From Domibacillus indicus (GTDB lineage: Bacteria > Bacillota > Bacilli > Bacillales > Domibacillaceae), in NCBI RefSeq assembly GCF_000970685.1, contig NZ_LAJB01000004.1, positions 51,425-115,424 on the forward strand: a DNA stretch of 64,000 nt. Reading direction: 5' to 3'. Every line of letters starts with the position of its first letter. Position 1 is the stretch's first letter. Below the pieces are notes generated by a model. That model saw only the letters and a program-made list of their open reading frames with translations, ran no database searches and was not told the DNA's origin. This document shows positions 36,401 to 45,152 of the stretch, one piece after another. The position numbers were made by a program, and so were the translations under genes.

Positions 36401-38074
36401 AGAAGGAGTTAAAATGTTTCCTTCGTTGCCAAGCAGAGTCATCATTGACACAACATTGTCTTCGCGGATTGCGTCAATAGGAGGATTCGTTACCTGGGCA
36501 AACAGCTGCTTAAAGTAGTTATATAAAAGCTGCGGACGTTCTGATAAAATCGCCAGCGGCGCATCGTAACCCATTGAACCGATCGGGTCTGTTTTTTCAG
36601 TAGCCATTGGCGTGATTTGCTTTGCCAATTCATCATACGTATAGCCGAATGTTTTGTGAAGGTTCAGCATTTCAGCTTCGGTAAATGACTCTTCTTTAGC
36701 GTCAGCTGGGTCCTCAAGATCTGTAATGTGCGCCAGGTTATTGTCAAGCCATTCACGATACGGCTTGGCTGTTGTAATTTCCTGCTTAATTTCTTCATCA
36801 GATACAATGCGGCCTTCTTCTAAATCAACAAGAAGCATTTCGCCGGCACTTACTGTTTCTTTTTTCACGATACGCTTTTCATCCACTTCAATTGTACCGA
36901 CTTCTGAAGAATAAATAATATGATCATCATCTGTTACGTAATAGCGCGCTGGACGCAATCCATTACGGTCAAGAATCGTACCGATTTTTCTTCCATCTGT
37001 AAAAGAAATGGAGGTTGGTCCATCCCATGGTTCCATTAAGCAGCTATGGTACTCGTAAAATGCAAGTTTTGGATCTGCCATATGCGGATCACGGTCCCAT
37101 GGCTCAGGAATAAGCATCATCGCTGCATGCGGAAGTGAGCGTCCTGATAATGTTAAAAACTCAATTGCGTTATCCAGCATAGCGGAGTCACTGCCGTTTG
37201 TATCAATGATTGGCAGAAGATCTTTATATTGATCGCCGAATAATTTTGAGTAGCCGGCTTTTTCGCGTGCCTGCATCCAGCTTACATTGCCACGGTTCGT
37301 ATTAATTTCCCCGTTATGAATCAGGTAGCGGTACGGATGCGCACGTTCCCAGCTTGGGAATGTGTTTGTACTAAAGCGTGAGTGAACAAGTGAAAAAGCT
37401 GACTGGTAATCTTCTTTCGCAAGATCAATATAATATTGGTCAATTTGCTCAGGCGTCAGCATTCCTTTATAAATAATTGTCCGTGTTGAGAAGCTCGGAA
37501 TGTAAAATGTGCCTTTTACGTCTGGGTTGTGGCCAATTTCATTCTCGATGCGTTTTCTCATTATATAAAGAGCGCGCTCAAAATCTTTTTCTGTTTTATG
37601 CTGCTTGCTTTTTTCGACAAATAACTGCATTACATATGGGGCGATAACAAGGGCTTCTGGTCCCGCTGCTTCCGGGTTGACCGGTACGTCACGCCAGCCA
37701 AGCAGTTTTAAGCCTTCTTCATGAATAATTAATTCAGTTTCTACTTGAATTTGTTCCCGTTCTTTTTCATTTTTCGGCAAGAAAAACATTCCAACCGCAT
37801 ACTCACATGGAGCAGGCAAAGTAATGCTCAAGCTTTCACATTCTTTACGGAAAAAATCATCGCAAATTTGCAGCATAATCCCTGCACCATCGCCTGTTGT
37901 TCCGTTCAAATTGCCTCCGCGGTGTTCAAGACGGCAAAGCATGTGAATACCATCCTGCACAATTTTGTGGGATGGACGTCCTTTTATATTAGCGATAAAC
38001 CCAATACCGCATGCATCATGTTCATTTTTAGGGTCGTATAACCCCTGCTTTTCAGGGTAACCGTATAGATTCAT
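33482..38074 (-). CDS. gltA: Glutamate synthase (NADPH) large subunit
   Basis: A 1530-residue GOGAT alpha subunit. The class II glutaminase domain has its nucleophile Cys22 in [13 protein letters not shown], exposed after removal of a propeptide. The central and FMN domains follow ([14 protein letters not shown]). The 3Fe-4S cluster is in [21 protein letters not shown], and the C-terminal GxGxG domain includes [11 protein letters not shown]. It makes two glutamates from glutamine and 2-oxoglutarate. The ATG at 38074 follows GGAGGTG. gltC is divergent, as in B. subtilis, and is probably its activator. Confidence 0.96.
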   Translation of the reverse strand: [1530 protein letters not shown]

Positions 38075-38168
38075 GTTGTGCACCTCCGCGTTCAAATCAT
38101 CTTTCTCTATTAATATTTATTGTAAAGACGATAAATGATACAATCAATATATTGTTAACAAGTTATTC

Positions 38169-38183
38169 ATCTCAAACTGATAT
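38169..38183 (+). promoter_or_regulatory. GltC-type binding site between gltA and gltC
   Basis: ATCTCAAACTGATAT, an imperfect dyad like the known GltC boxes, just before gltC in the divergent promoter region. Confidence 0.5.
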
Positions 38184-38210
38184 GATTCGAGTCGAAGGGA
38201 GTGGATAAAA

Positions 38211-39116
38211 ATGGAGATGAGGCAGCTGAAATACTTTATGGAAGTAGCGCGACAGGAGCATGTGACAGAAGCTGCATTTTCTCTGCACGTTGCCCAGTCT
38301 GCGGTAAGTCGGCAAATTGCCAAGCTTGAGGATGAGCTGGGGGTGGAGCTTTTTGCTCGGGAAGGGAGAAGTGTACGTTTAACGCATGCCGGCCGTATTT
38401 TCTATGATCACACGGAAATAGCAATGGAAGCGATTGACAAAGCCGTGCAGGCAATTGAAGATTATCTGAATCCGGAAGCAGGAAAAATCCGTCTCGGCTT
38501 TCCTAACTCACTTGCCACGAAAACGTTGCCCCGGGTTATTTCCGCTTTTCGAAACCAATATTCGGATATAGGCTTTGACTTTAAGCAGGGCTCAAACCGT
38601 GAGTTACGTGAACTGGTGGAGAAAGGGGAAATTGATCTGGCATTTGTATCGCCTGTGCCGGAGTCAACAGCAGAAATTAATACTCATATTTTTTTCTCTG
38701 AACATATGAGGGCGCTAATCCCAACCCACCACCGTCTCGCTAAGCAGGACTCCATTAACTTACGGGATTTAATGGACGATCAGTTTGTTTTGTTTAGAAC
38801 GGGCTATGATATGAGGGCGCTCGTTATTGATGCCTGCAGAAAGGTGAATTTTGAGCCTGCTGTCGCATTCGAAAGCGAAGACATTTACACAATTAAAGGG
38901 CTGGTTGAAGCAGGGCTCGGTGTCAGCCTGCTGCCGGAAACACTTTTAATTGACCAGACTCCGATGGGAACAGTCAGTATACCGGTTAGTGTACCGAGGG
39001 TGACGAGAACAGTCGGTGTTATCATGACAAAGTCCCGGGCGCTGCCGCCATCTGAAAAATTGTTTTATGAATTTCTTATCAAGTACTATAACAGGCTGAA
39101 CGAATTTAGTTTTTAA
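38211..39116 (+). CDS. gltC: LysR-family activator of glutamate synthase
   Basis: A 301-residue LysR regulator. The start MEMRQLKYFMEVARQEHVTEAAFSLHVAQSAVSRQIAKLEDELGVELFAREGR strongly resembles GltC. Divergent orientation from gltA with a dyad between confirms it. GltC activates gltAB when ammonium assimilation is needed and is sensitive to 2-oxoglutarate/glutamate and to RocG. The ATG at 38211 follows GGGAGTGG. Confidence 0.92.
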   Translation: MEMRQLKYFMEVARQEHVTEAAFSLHVAQSAVSRQIAKLEDELGVELFAREGRSVRLTHAGRIFYDHTEIAMEAIDKAVQAIEDYLNPEAGKIRLGFPNSLATKTLPRVISAFRNQYSDIGFDFKQGSNRELRELVEKGEIDLAFVSPVPESTAEINTHIFFSEHMRALIPTHHRLAKQDSINLRDLMDDQFVLFRTGYDMRALVIDACRKVNFEPAVAFESEDIYTIKGLVEAGLGVSLLPETLLIDQTPMGTVSIPVSVPRVTRTVGVIMTKSRALPPSEKLFYEFLIKYYNRLNEFSF

Positions 39117-39150
39117 AAAAACAGCGCTGCGATGCAGCGCTGTTTTTTTT
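39115..39150. terminator. Bidirectional terminator between gltC and ampS
   Basis: Stem AACAGCGCTGC/GCAGCGCTGTT with flanking A and T runs. Confidence 0.9.
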
Positions 39151-39151
39151 A

Positions 39152-40381
39152 TTATGCCCAGTTCCCATTACGAAAAACAGGGACTCGTGTGCCGTCTGCT
39201 TTAATGCCGTCAATATGCATTTCAGCGGAGCCGATCATAAAGTCAACATGGGTAATGCTTGTGTTTAAACCGTTTTTCTCCAGCTCGTCCTGAGACATTT
39301 CTTTACCGCCTTCAATGCAAAATGCGTAAGCACTGCCAATGGCTAAATGATTAGAAGCATTTTCATCAAACAGCGTGTTGAAAAATAAAATACCCGCGTT
39401 CGAAATAGGGGAGTCATGAGGAACAAGTGCAACCTCACCTAAATAATGAGAGCCTTCATCCGTATCGACGAGCTGTTTTAATACGTCTTCACCTTCTTGA
39501 GCCGCCACATTTGTAACCCGTCCGTTTTCAAATGTAACGGTGAAGCCATCGATAATGTTACCTGCATAGCTGAGCGGTTTCGTCGCTGCCACATGGCCAT
39601 TGACACCTGTTTTAACAGGAACCGTGAAAACCTCTTCCGTTGGCATATTGGCCATAAAGCTGTGTCCGTGCTCGTTCGTGCTGCCTGCTCCTACCCATAA
39701 ATGTGTGTCAGGAAGATCAATCGTCAAATCAGTTCCCGGAGCTGTATAGTGAAGAGATGTAAAATGATGCTCGTTTAAAACAGCCACTTTTTCACGAAGA
39801 CGTTCATCATGCTCTTTCCATGCCTGGACTGGATCGGCCTGGTCGGCACGGACCGCTTTGAAAATTGCTTCCCAGAGTGCTGGAACCCGCTCTTCCGCCG
39901 GCAGTTCGCTGAATACTTTATCTGCCCAGTCCCGGGAAGGAGCCGCTATAACTGTCCAGCTTACTTTATCAGATTGAATGTATTCGCGGTATTTCTTCAT
40001 CGCGGTGCCGGCCGCTTTTTGGTAAGCTGCAATCCGCTTTCCGTCGACTCCTTTTAACAAATCCGGCCCGGAGGAAACAATCGACATAAACGCTGCTCCT
40101 TTTTCGGCAAGCGACTCCATCATCTGTTTATTCCAGTCAGGGAATTCATGAAAGGCTTCATCAGGTGCAAGCGTATACTTCAGCTTAGAGACAGTGTCAT
40201 CGCTCCAGTCAACATAAACATGTTTTGCACCGGCTTTGTAGGCTTTTTCGACGATGAGGCGGACCAGCTCGGCCGAATCAATCGCTGCCCGTATAACCAG
40301 AGTCTGGTCTGGCTGTACATTCACACCTGTTGTAACCGCAAGCTGTGCGTATTTTTCTAATTGTTCCTGAAAAGTAGTCAT
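39152..40381 (-). CDS. ampS: M29-family aminopeptidase
   Basis: A 409-residue metallo-aminopeptidase of the AmpS/M29 family, cytoplasmic, trimming peptides. Metal-site motifs include TVPVKTGVNGHV, GNIIDGFTVTFENGRV, and the ending ITHVDFMIGSAEMHIDGI. The ATG at 40381 was chosen for its spacing from GGAG; an ATG two codons upstream overlaps it. The terminator is shared with gltC. It is the only peptidase of this type in the window. Confidence 0.9.
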   Translation of the reverse strand: MTTFQEQLEKYAQLAVTTGVNVQPDQTLVIRAAIDSAELVRLIVEKAYKAGAKHVYVDWSDDTVSKLKYTLAPDEAFHEFPDWNKQMMESLAEKGAAFMSIVSSGPDLLKGVDGKRIAAYQKAAGTAMKKYREYIQSDKVSWTVIAAPSRDWADKVFSELPAEERVPALWEAIFKAVRADQADPVQAWKEHDERLREKVAVLNEHHFTSLHYTAPGTDLTIDLPDTHLWVGAGSTNEHGHSFMANMPTEEVFTVPVKTGVNGHVAATKPLSYAGNIIDGFTVTFENGRVTNVAAQEGEDVLKQLVDTDEGSHYLGEVALVPHDSPISNAGILFFNTLFDENASNHLAIGSAYAFCIEGGKEMSQDELEKNGLNTSITHVDFMIGSAEMHIDGIKADGTRVPVFRNGNWA

Positions 40382-40419
40382 GAACATTCTCCTTTATAAA
40401 GTAGTTTATTTGCTTTATG

Positions 40420-40447
40420 AAAAAACGCTTCCCTAAGTGCTGGAAGC
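40420..40447 (-). terminator. Terminator of nsrR
   Basis: Stem GCTTCC/GGAAGC overlapping the stop codon, then T-run on the minus strand. Confidence 0.65.
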
Positions 40448-40879
40448 ATCGGCTTCTAAAAAAATCCGAAGCATATCTTTATCCGCCAAAAAGTCATTCA
40501 AGGTGTACCGGTCAAGTACGGCAAGGAATGCCTGCATGGCTTCTACAAATACATGCCGCAGCCCGCAAATAGGCGTAATCACACAGCGCCCGGGATCGAC
40601 AAAGCATTCAACAAGATGGAAATCATCCTCTGTTTGCCGGACAACCTCTCCAATATTAATGTCCGAAGGGTGCTTAGCCAGCCGGATGCCTCCGTTGCGT
40701 CCCCGGATTGTTTCAATATAACCAAGTTTGCCAAGTTCATGCGTTACTTTCATCAAATGGTTTTTTGAAATGTTGTATGCATCAGCAATTTCTTTAATAT
40801 TAGATAATTCATCTTTTTCTTTTGCACCAAGAAAAACAAGCATCCGAAGAGAATAATCCGAATAAAGTGTTAATTTCAT
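40433..40879 (-). CDS. nsrR: NO-sensing Rrf2-family repressor
   Basis: A 148-residue Rrf2-family repressor. A helix-turn-helix is followed by cysteines 92, 99 and 105 (ECFVDPGRC and PICGLR), the ligands of the NO-sensitive iron-sulfur cluster. B. subtilis NsrR represses hmp and nasDEF. It is divergent from hmp, with a matching operator between. The ATG at 40879 was chosen; an upstream frame to 40933 lacks a ribosome site. Confidence 0.93.
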   Translation of the reverse strand: MKLTLYSDYSLRMLVFLGAKEKDELSNIKEIADAYNISKNHLMKVTHELGKLGYIETIRGRNGGIRLAKHPSDINIGEVVRQTEDDFHLVECFVDPGRCVITPICGLRHVFVEAMQAFLAVLDRYTLNDFLADKDMLRIFLEADASST

Positions 40880-40967
40880 TTTCCTCACCCGTCCTATATA
40901 CCTATTATGGCATGTTAAAAGATGGCTGTGCAATTGTGAACAATTTTTTAAACATATATTTTAAATA

Positions 40968-41020
40968 TTGTTTTTGTGAAAGATTTAACATATAAATAAG
41001 ATGTATAGAAAATACATCTT
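40968..41020 (+). promoter_or_regulatory. hmp promoter with NsrR-type operator
   Basis: SigmaA promoter TTGTTT-N17-TATAAA (40968-40996). Immediately downstream is a palindrome with 9-bp arms, AAGATGTAT-N5-ATACATCTT (40998-41020), close to the NsrR box AAGATGYATTT..AAATRCATCTT. TTTGTGAA at 40973-40980 is a possible ResD site. Confidence 0.8.
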
Positions 41021-41042
41021 TAAAGAAATGGGGAGAACAATT

Positions 41043-42242
41043 ATGCTTTCACAAAAAACAATTGAAATTGTTAAATCAACTGCTCCAGTTTTAGAAACCC
41101 ATGGTGTAGCCATTACTACTTATTTTTATAAAACAATGTTTGAAGCGCATCCAGAACTTCTTAATATTTTTAATCATGCCAACCAGTCAAAAGGGCGCCA
41201 GCAGACTGCGCTTGCCAACACAGTTTATGCAGCAGCAAAATACATTGATCAATTAGAAGTATTGCTTCCGGCGGTAAAACAAATTGCTCATAAGCACCGG
41301 AGTCTTGCTATTAAACCGGAACATTACCCCATTGTAGGAGAATATCTGCTAAAAGCGATTAAAGGAGTGCTCGGTGATGCCGCAACAGACGATATTATTG
41401 AAGCATGGGGAGAAGCATACGGCGTAATTGCCCAGGTCTTTATTGATGTAGAAAAAGAAATGTACGAGAAAGCCGAGCAGCAGCAAAACGGCTGGAAAGA
41501 TTTTAAAGATTTTGTTGTGGATAAAAAAGTGAAAGAAAGCTCGCTCATTACTTCCTTTTATTTGAAAGCAAAAGATGGGGTGCCAGCACCGGATTATTTG
41601 CCCGGCCAGTATATTACAATCCGCACCGCAATTCCAGACGAAGAATTTTTATTGAACCGCCAGTACAGTTTGTCTCAAGCTCCAGGAAGTGATTTGTTCC
41701 GTATTTCTGTTAAACGTGAAGCAGATCATGATCCTCAGGGAAAAGTATCGAACTTTCTGCATGATCAGGTAAACGAGGGAGACACTCTCGAAGTAAGTGC
41801 ACCGGCTGGCGACTTTTATATGGAACCGGGAACTTCTCCGGTTGCTTTGATTGCAGGCGGTGTGGGCGTAACACCGTTAATGTCAATGCTCGGCTTCATT
41901 GCAGAAAATGAGCCGGGCCGCAAAACAGCTTTTATTCAAGCAGCCCGCAATAAAGAAGCACATGCATTTGGCAATGAAGCAGCCGCGAAAATCAGCCAGT
42001 TATCAGCTGGAAAGCTGTACGTTGCTTACGAAGAGAAGAAAAGCGAAACAGACGTATGTGATGTAACCGGCTATATTAGCAAAGACTTTTTAAAAGAGAA
42101 CATTGATCCGGACAGTATCTGCTATGTTTGCGGACCTGTGCCGTTTATGCGGGCGGTTGTCCAGCACTTGACGGAGCTGGGCTTTGATGAACAAAGCATA
42201 AAATACGAATTTTTTGGCCCGGCACTTGTGTTACAGTCATAA
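41043..42242 (+). CDS. hmp: Flavohaemoglobin, NO dioxygenase
   Basis: A 399-residue three-domain Hmp that oxidises NO to nitrate. The N-terminal globin (1 to about 140) has the proximal histidine in KQIAHKHRSL and the distal TTYFYKTMFE. The FAD domain has LNRQYSLSQ, and the NAD domain has GGVGVTPLMSML and CYVCGPVPFMRAV. The start at 41043 follows GGGGAGAAC. It is divergent from nsrR under a visible NsrR operator. Confidence 0.95.
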   Translation: MLSQKTIEIVKSTAPVLETHGVAITTYFYKTMFEAHPELLNIFNHANQSKGRQQTALANTVYAAAKYIDQLEVLLPAVKQIAHKHRSLAIKPEHYPIVGEYLLKAIKGVLGDAATDDIIEAWGEAYGVIAQVFIDVEKEMYEKAEQQQNGWKDFKDFVVDKKVKESSLITSFYLKAKDGVPAPDYLPGQYITIRTAIPDEEFLLNRQYSLSQAPGSDLFRISVKREADHDPQGKVSNFLHDQVNEGDTLEVSAPAGDFYMEPGTSPVALIAGGVGVTPLMSMLGFIAENEPGRKTAFIQAARNKEAHAFGNEAAAKISQLSAGKLYVAYEEKKSETDVCDVTGYISKDFLKENIDPDSICYVCGPVPFMRAVVQHLTELGFDEQSIKYEFFGPALVLQS

Positions 42243-42244
42243 CT

Positions 42245-42281
42245 GAAAATGGGAGAGTCCTTTTAGGACTCTCCCATTTTC
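42245..42281 (+). terminator. Terminator of hmp
   Basis: A perfect 16-bp stem GAAAATGGGAGAGTCC/GGACTCTCCCATTTTC with a 5-nt loop. Confidence 0.88.
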
Positions 42282-42289
42282 ATTCTGGT

Positions 42290-42780
42290 GAAATAAAATC
42301 CTGTTTATATCTCCATCAGATTAAATCCAGCATATTTATGAACGTCCGGGACTTCAGCAAGAAGGAGAGCGTACCGAGCTTGGCTCAAGCGTAGAAGAGG
42401 CGGTATCTGCGGGGCTCCGCTTTTCGCGGCGAAGCCGGATCTCACAGTCCCGCAGAAGTCTGCGCCCTGCGCCAGCCACCCTGGTCGAGAGAGAAATTCA
42501 GCTGGTAATGTCCAGTTGGTTTTCTTTTTCTAACGAGCAAGAGAAGAACGAATATGTTTTTTATGCCGCTTTTTAGAAACACAACGGTCGGAGGAGACTT
42601 CCATGGGACGAGCGGGCAGGTGAAACAGACGGCGCAGCGTGCCGGGTGGTTCACTGTTCGCGCAGCCGGCAGACCGCAGCCCTGGCACTGCTTTTAGAAG
42701 AAAAGAGCCATTTCTAGTCCATAAAAAGAAGGCGGTTTTAGCTCGAAAATGGAATATCTTCTTGACGATTCTCCGGTTTC
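42290..42780. repeat. Decayed inverted copies of a Bacillaceae intergenic repeat
   Basis: A 500-bp gene-free interval. About 42365-42485 contains TGCGGGGCTCCGC, GCGGCGAAGCCGG, TCTCACAGTCCCGCAG and AAGTCTGCGCCCTGCGCC. About 42575-42690 contains the same kind of sequence in the other direction: GGAGACTTCC.TGGGAC, GCGGGCAGGTGAAAC, GACGGCGCAGC. This resembles a widespread GC-rich Bacillus repeat of unknown function (recalled, not searched). The base composition differs sharply from its AT-rich surroundings. No believable gene was found. Confidence 0.55.
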
Positions 42781-42783
42781 TGC

Positions 42784-44145
42784 TTAAGATCCGTATTTTT
42801 TCTCCATATAACGGGCTTCTAGCGTATCAGGACATTCGGGCCGGCTGATTAAATAGCCCTGAATAAAGTCACAGCCTAATTTTTTTAAGACATTCATTTG
42901 CTCCTGTTTTTCCACACCTTCTGCTACAACAGATAATTTAAAAAGCTTCGCCAGCTGAATAATCATTTCTACCAGTGCCTTATCCTCGAAAGAATCATGA
43001 ACCCCATCAATAAATGATTTATCAATTTTAAGCGTATCAATAGGAAGCTTCTTTAAATAAGTAAGTGAAGAAACGCCGGTGCCAAAATCATCAAGAGAAA
43101 TAGCAATACCTGCTTTTTTTAAGTCTGCAATAATGTCGAAAGCAGCTTCAAACCGAGACATAATTGCTGTTTCCGTTATTTCCAGCTCCAGGCACCGGGC
43201 ATCAAGTTGATAATAATGAAGAAATTCACTAATCATTTTGGGAAGACGGTCCGATAAAAACAATGGGGCTGAAATATTAACGGCAACTCTCTTAATTGGA
43301 TGCTCTATTTGTTCCCAATGTTTCATTTGACGGCAGGCTTCATTTAAAGTCCATTTAGTTAAGTCAAAAATAAACCCGTTTTTTTCAGCAATTGGAATAA
43401 ATACAGCTGGAGAAACAGCGCCATGAAGCGGGCTTTTCCAGCGGATAAGAGCTTCAGCAGAATCGATAAAGCCTGTATGAACATTGAATTTTGGCTGGTA
43501 GCTCAAATGAAATTCACCCTGTTCAAGAGCACTTCGGAAGCTCATCGCAAGCTGGCGCTCTAAATCTTCTTGATGAAAGGATGCATGATACAGGGCAATG
43601 TCGTTTTTTCCATGTTTCTTTATATGATCCAGTGCCCGTTCGGCATGAAGCAGCAGTGTATGAGAATCAGCTCCATCGTCCGGAGCCAGAGCAACGCCTG
43701 CTGAGTAAGTAAGATGGACCGGCTCGCCACATATATGAAAAGGATTTTGTAATGATAAAAATTGATCAGAAAGCATTGAGTAAATTTCCTGTCTGCTATA
43801 TGTACCGGGAATAGCGAGGGCAAACCTGTTTCCCTCTATCCGTGCAGCCAGGCTGTGGCCGGGAGCCGAAAAAACAAGACGCTGAGAAAATTCAGCTATT
43901 AATGTATTGCCGCTTTCATATCCGTATTTTTCATTGACCCAGCTGAAATTGTCAATATCAATTAAAACGACAGCAATCGGCAAATTAAGCGGGGTAGTCC
44001 GGGCATTAATAAACTTTTGCAGGCTTCGGCGGTTTGGAAGCCGGGTCATAGAGTCTATTCTTTCAAGGCGAAATGAAATTTTTTTATGAATGAAAAACGA
44101 AACTGTTACAAAAAGGAAAAAAATAAAAAATATAATTGGAATCAT
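42784..44145 (-). CDS. Membrane-anchored degenerate GGDEF plus EAL protein
   Basis: A 453-residue protein. One N-terminal helix (IIFFIFFLFVTVSFFI) anchors it. A GGDEF-like domain (about 35-190) has GNRFA where GGDEF should be, so cyclase activity is doubtful. The EAL domain (about 200-450) keeps AEALIRW, EITETAIM, LDDFGTG, KIDKSFI and VVAEGVEKQEQ, and is probably an active c-di-GMP phosphodiesterase. The GGDEF part may bind GTP and control it. It is divergent from the motAB genes, which fits a link to motility. The ATG at 44145 was chosen by AGAGGTC. Confidence 0.85.
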   Translation of the reverse strand: MIPIIFFIFFLFVTVSFFIHKKISFRLERIDSMTRLPNRRSLQKFINARTTPLNLPIAVVLIDIDNFSWVNEKYGYESGNTLIAEFSQRLVFSAPGHSLAARIEGNRFALAIPGTYSRQEIYSMLSDQFLSLQNPFHICGEPVHLTYSAGVALAPDDGADSHTLLLHAERALDHIKKHGKNDIALYHASFHQEDLERQLAMSFRSALEQGEFHLSYQPKFNVHTGFIDSAEALIRWKSPLHGAVSPAVFIPIAEKNGFIFDLTKWTLNEACRQMKHWEQIEHPIKRVAVNISAPLFLSDRLPKMISEFLHYYQLDARCLELEITETAIMSRFEAAFDIIADLKKAGIAISLDDFGTGVSSLTYLKKLPIDTLKIDKSFIDGVHDSFEDKALVEMIIQLAKLFKLSVVAEGVEKQEQMNVLKKLGCDFIQGYLISRPECPDTLEARYMEKKYGS

Positions 44146-44348
44146 AGGATAAAAGACCTCTTTGGATTTTGAATGATTGTATTTTATCAAATAAATGTAA
44201 ATACAGTGATAAGAAATTATTAATTTTTAAACGTTAAAAAATGTAGAATGTAACAGTTTTGCCATACTCTTTTTTTGTCGAAACGTGTAAAATATTCCTT
44301 AACTGAATAATAGTAAAAAAGTCTATGGAGATAAGGAGCTAGTATATT

Positions 44349-45152
44349 ATGGATAAATCTTCTCTGATTGGTATTATTTTAGCCATCATTGCGGTCGGAG
44401 TCGGAATGGTTGCCAAAGGAGTCAGCCCGGCTGTTCTTATAAATCCGGCTGCGTTTTTAATTATTGTGCTTGGTACAGTGGCAGCTGTAACAATTGCATT
44501 TCCGGGTTCTGATTTAAAGAAAGTGCCTAAATTGTTTGGCATTTTGTTTAAAGATCAAAAAAGCTTAAGCCCCCAGGAAGTGATCGGGTTATTTACAGGG
44601 TGGGCCGAGCTTGCCAGAAAAGAAGGCCTGCTTTCGCTTGAACCAAAAATGAATGAAATTGAAGATGATTTTTTGAAAAACGGCATGAGCCTTGCAGTAG
44701 ACGGCCAGAGTGCGGACTACATCCGTGATGTGCTCAGTGAGGAAATTGCCGCAATGGAAGACCGTCACACAGCAGGAGCTGCCATTTTTACTCAGGCCGG
44801 GACGTACGCACCGACACTCGGGGTACTCGGAGCTGTGGTCGGCTTGATTGCCGCACTTGGCAATATGAGTGATACTGACGCGCTCGGACATGCCATTTCG
44901 GCAGCATTCGTGGCGACGCTGCTCGGTATTTTTACCGGTTACGTATTATGGCACCCATTTGCAAATAAATTAAAGAGAAAATCGGCAATGGAAGCGAAAG
45001 TAAAAGAAATGATGGTTGAAGGTATTCTTTCGATTCTGGAAGGAGAGGCCCCTCGCGTTCTTGAGCAAAAGCTTGCTTCATACCTGCCGGCGGATGAAAA
45101 AAGAAAACTGCTCAATTCCGATGAAGGAGGACAGGGAGATGGCCAAGCATAA
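44349..45152 (+). CDS. motA: Flagellar motor stator protein MotA
   Basis: A 267-residue stator subunit with four helices. LGVLGAVVGLIAALGNM and SAAFVATLLGIFTGYVLWHPFANKLKRK are MotA signatures, including the prolines and the cytoplasmic loop that contacts FliG. The start MDKSSLIGIILAIIAVGVGM is close to B. subtilis MotA and differs from MotP. It overlaps motB by 14 bp. A sigmaD promoter was looked for but not clearly seen. Confidence 0.94.
   Translation: MDKSSLIGIILAIIAVGVGMVAKGVSPAVLINPAAFLIIVLGTVAAVTIAFPGSDLKKVPKLFGILFKDQKSLSPQEVIGLFTGWAELARKEGLLSLEPKMNEIEDDFLKNGMSLAVDGQSADYIRDVLSEEIAAMEDRHTAGAAIFTQAGTYAPTLGVLGAVVGLIAALGNMSDTDALGHAISAAFVATLLGIFTGYVLWHPFANKLKRKSAMEAKVKEMMVEGILSILEGEAPRVLEQKLASYLPADEKRKLLNSDEGGQGDGQA

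Noticed and set aside
44150..44348. SigmaD promoter for motAB
   Set aside because: No TAAA-N15-GCCGATAT match; only loose partial similarities were found.
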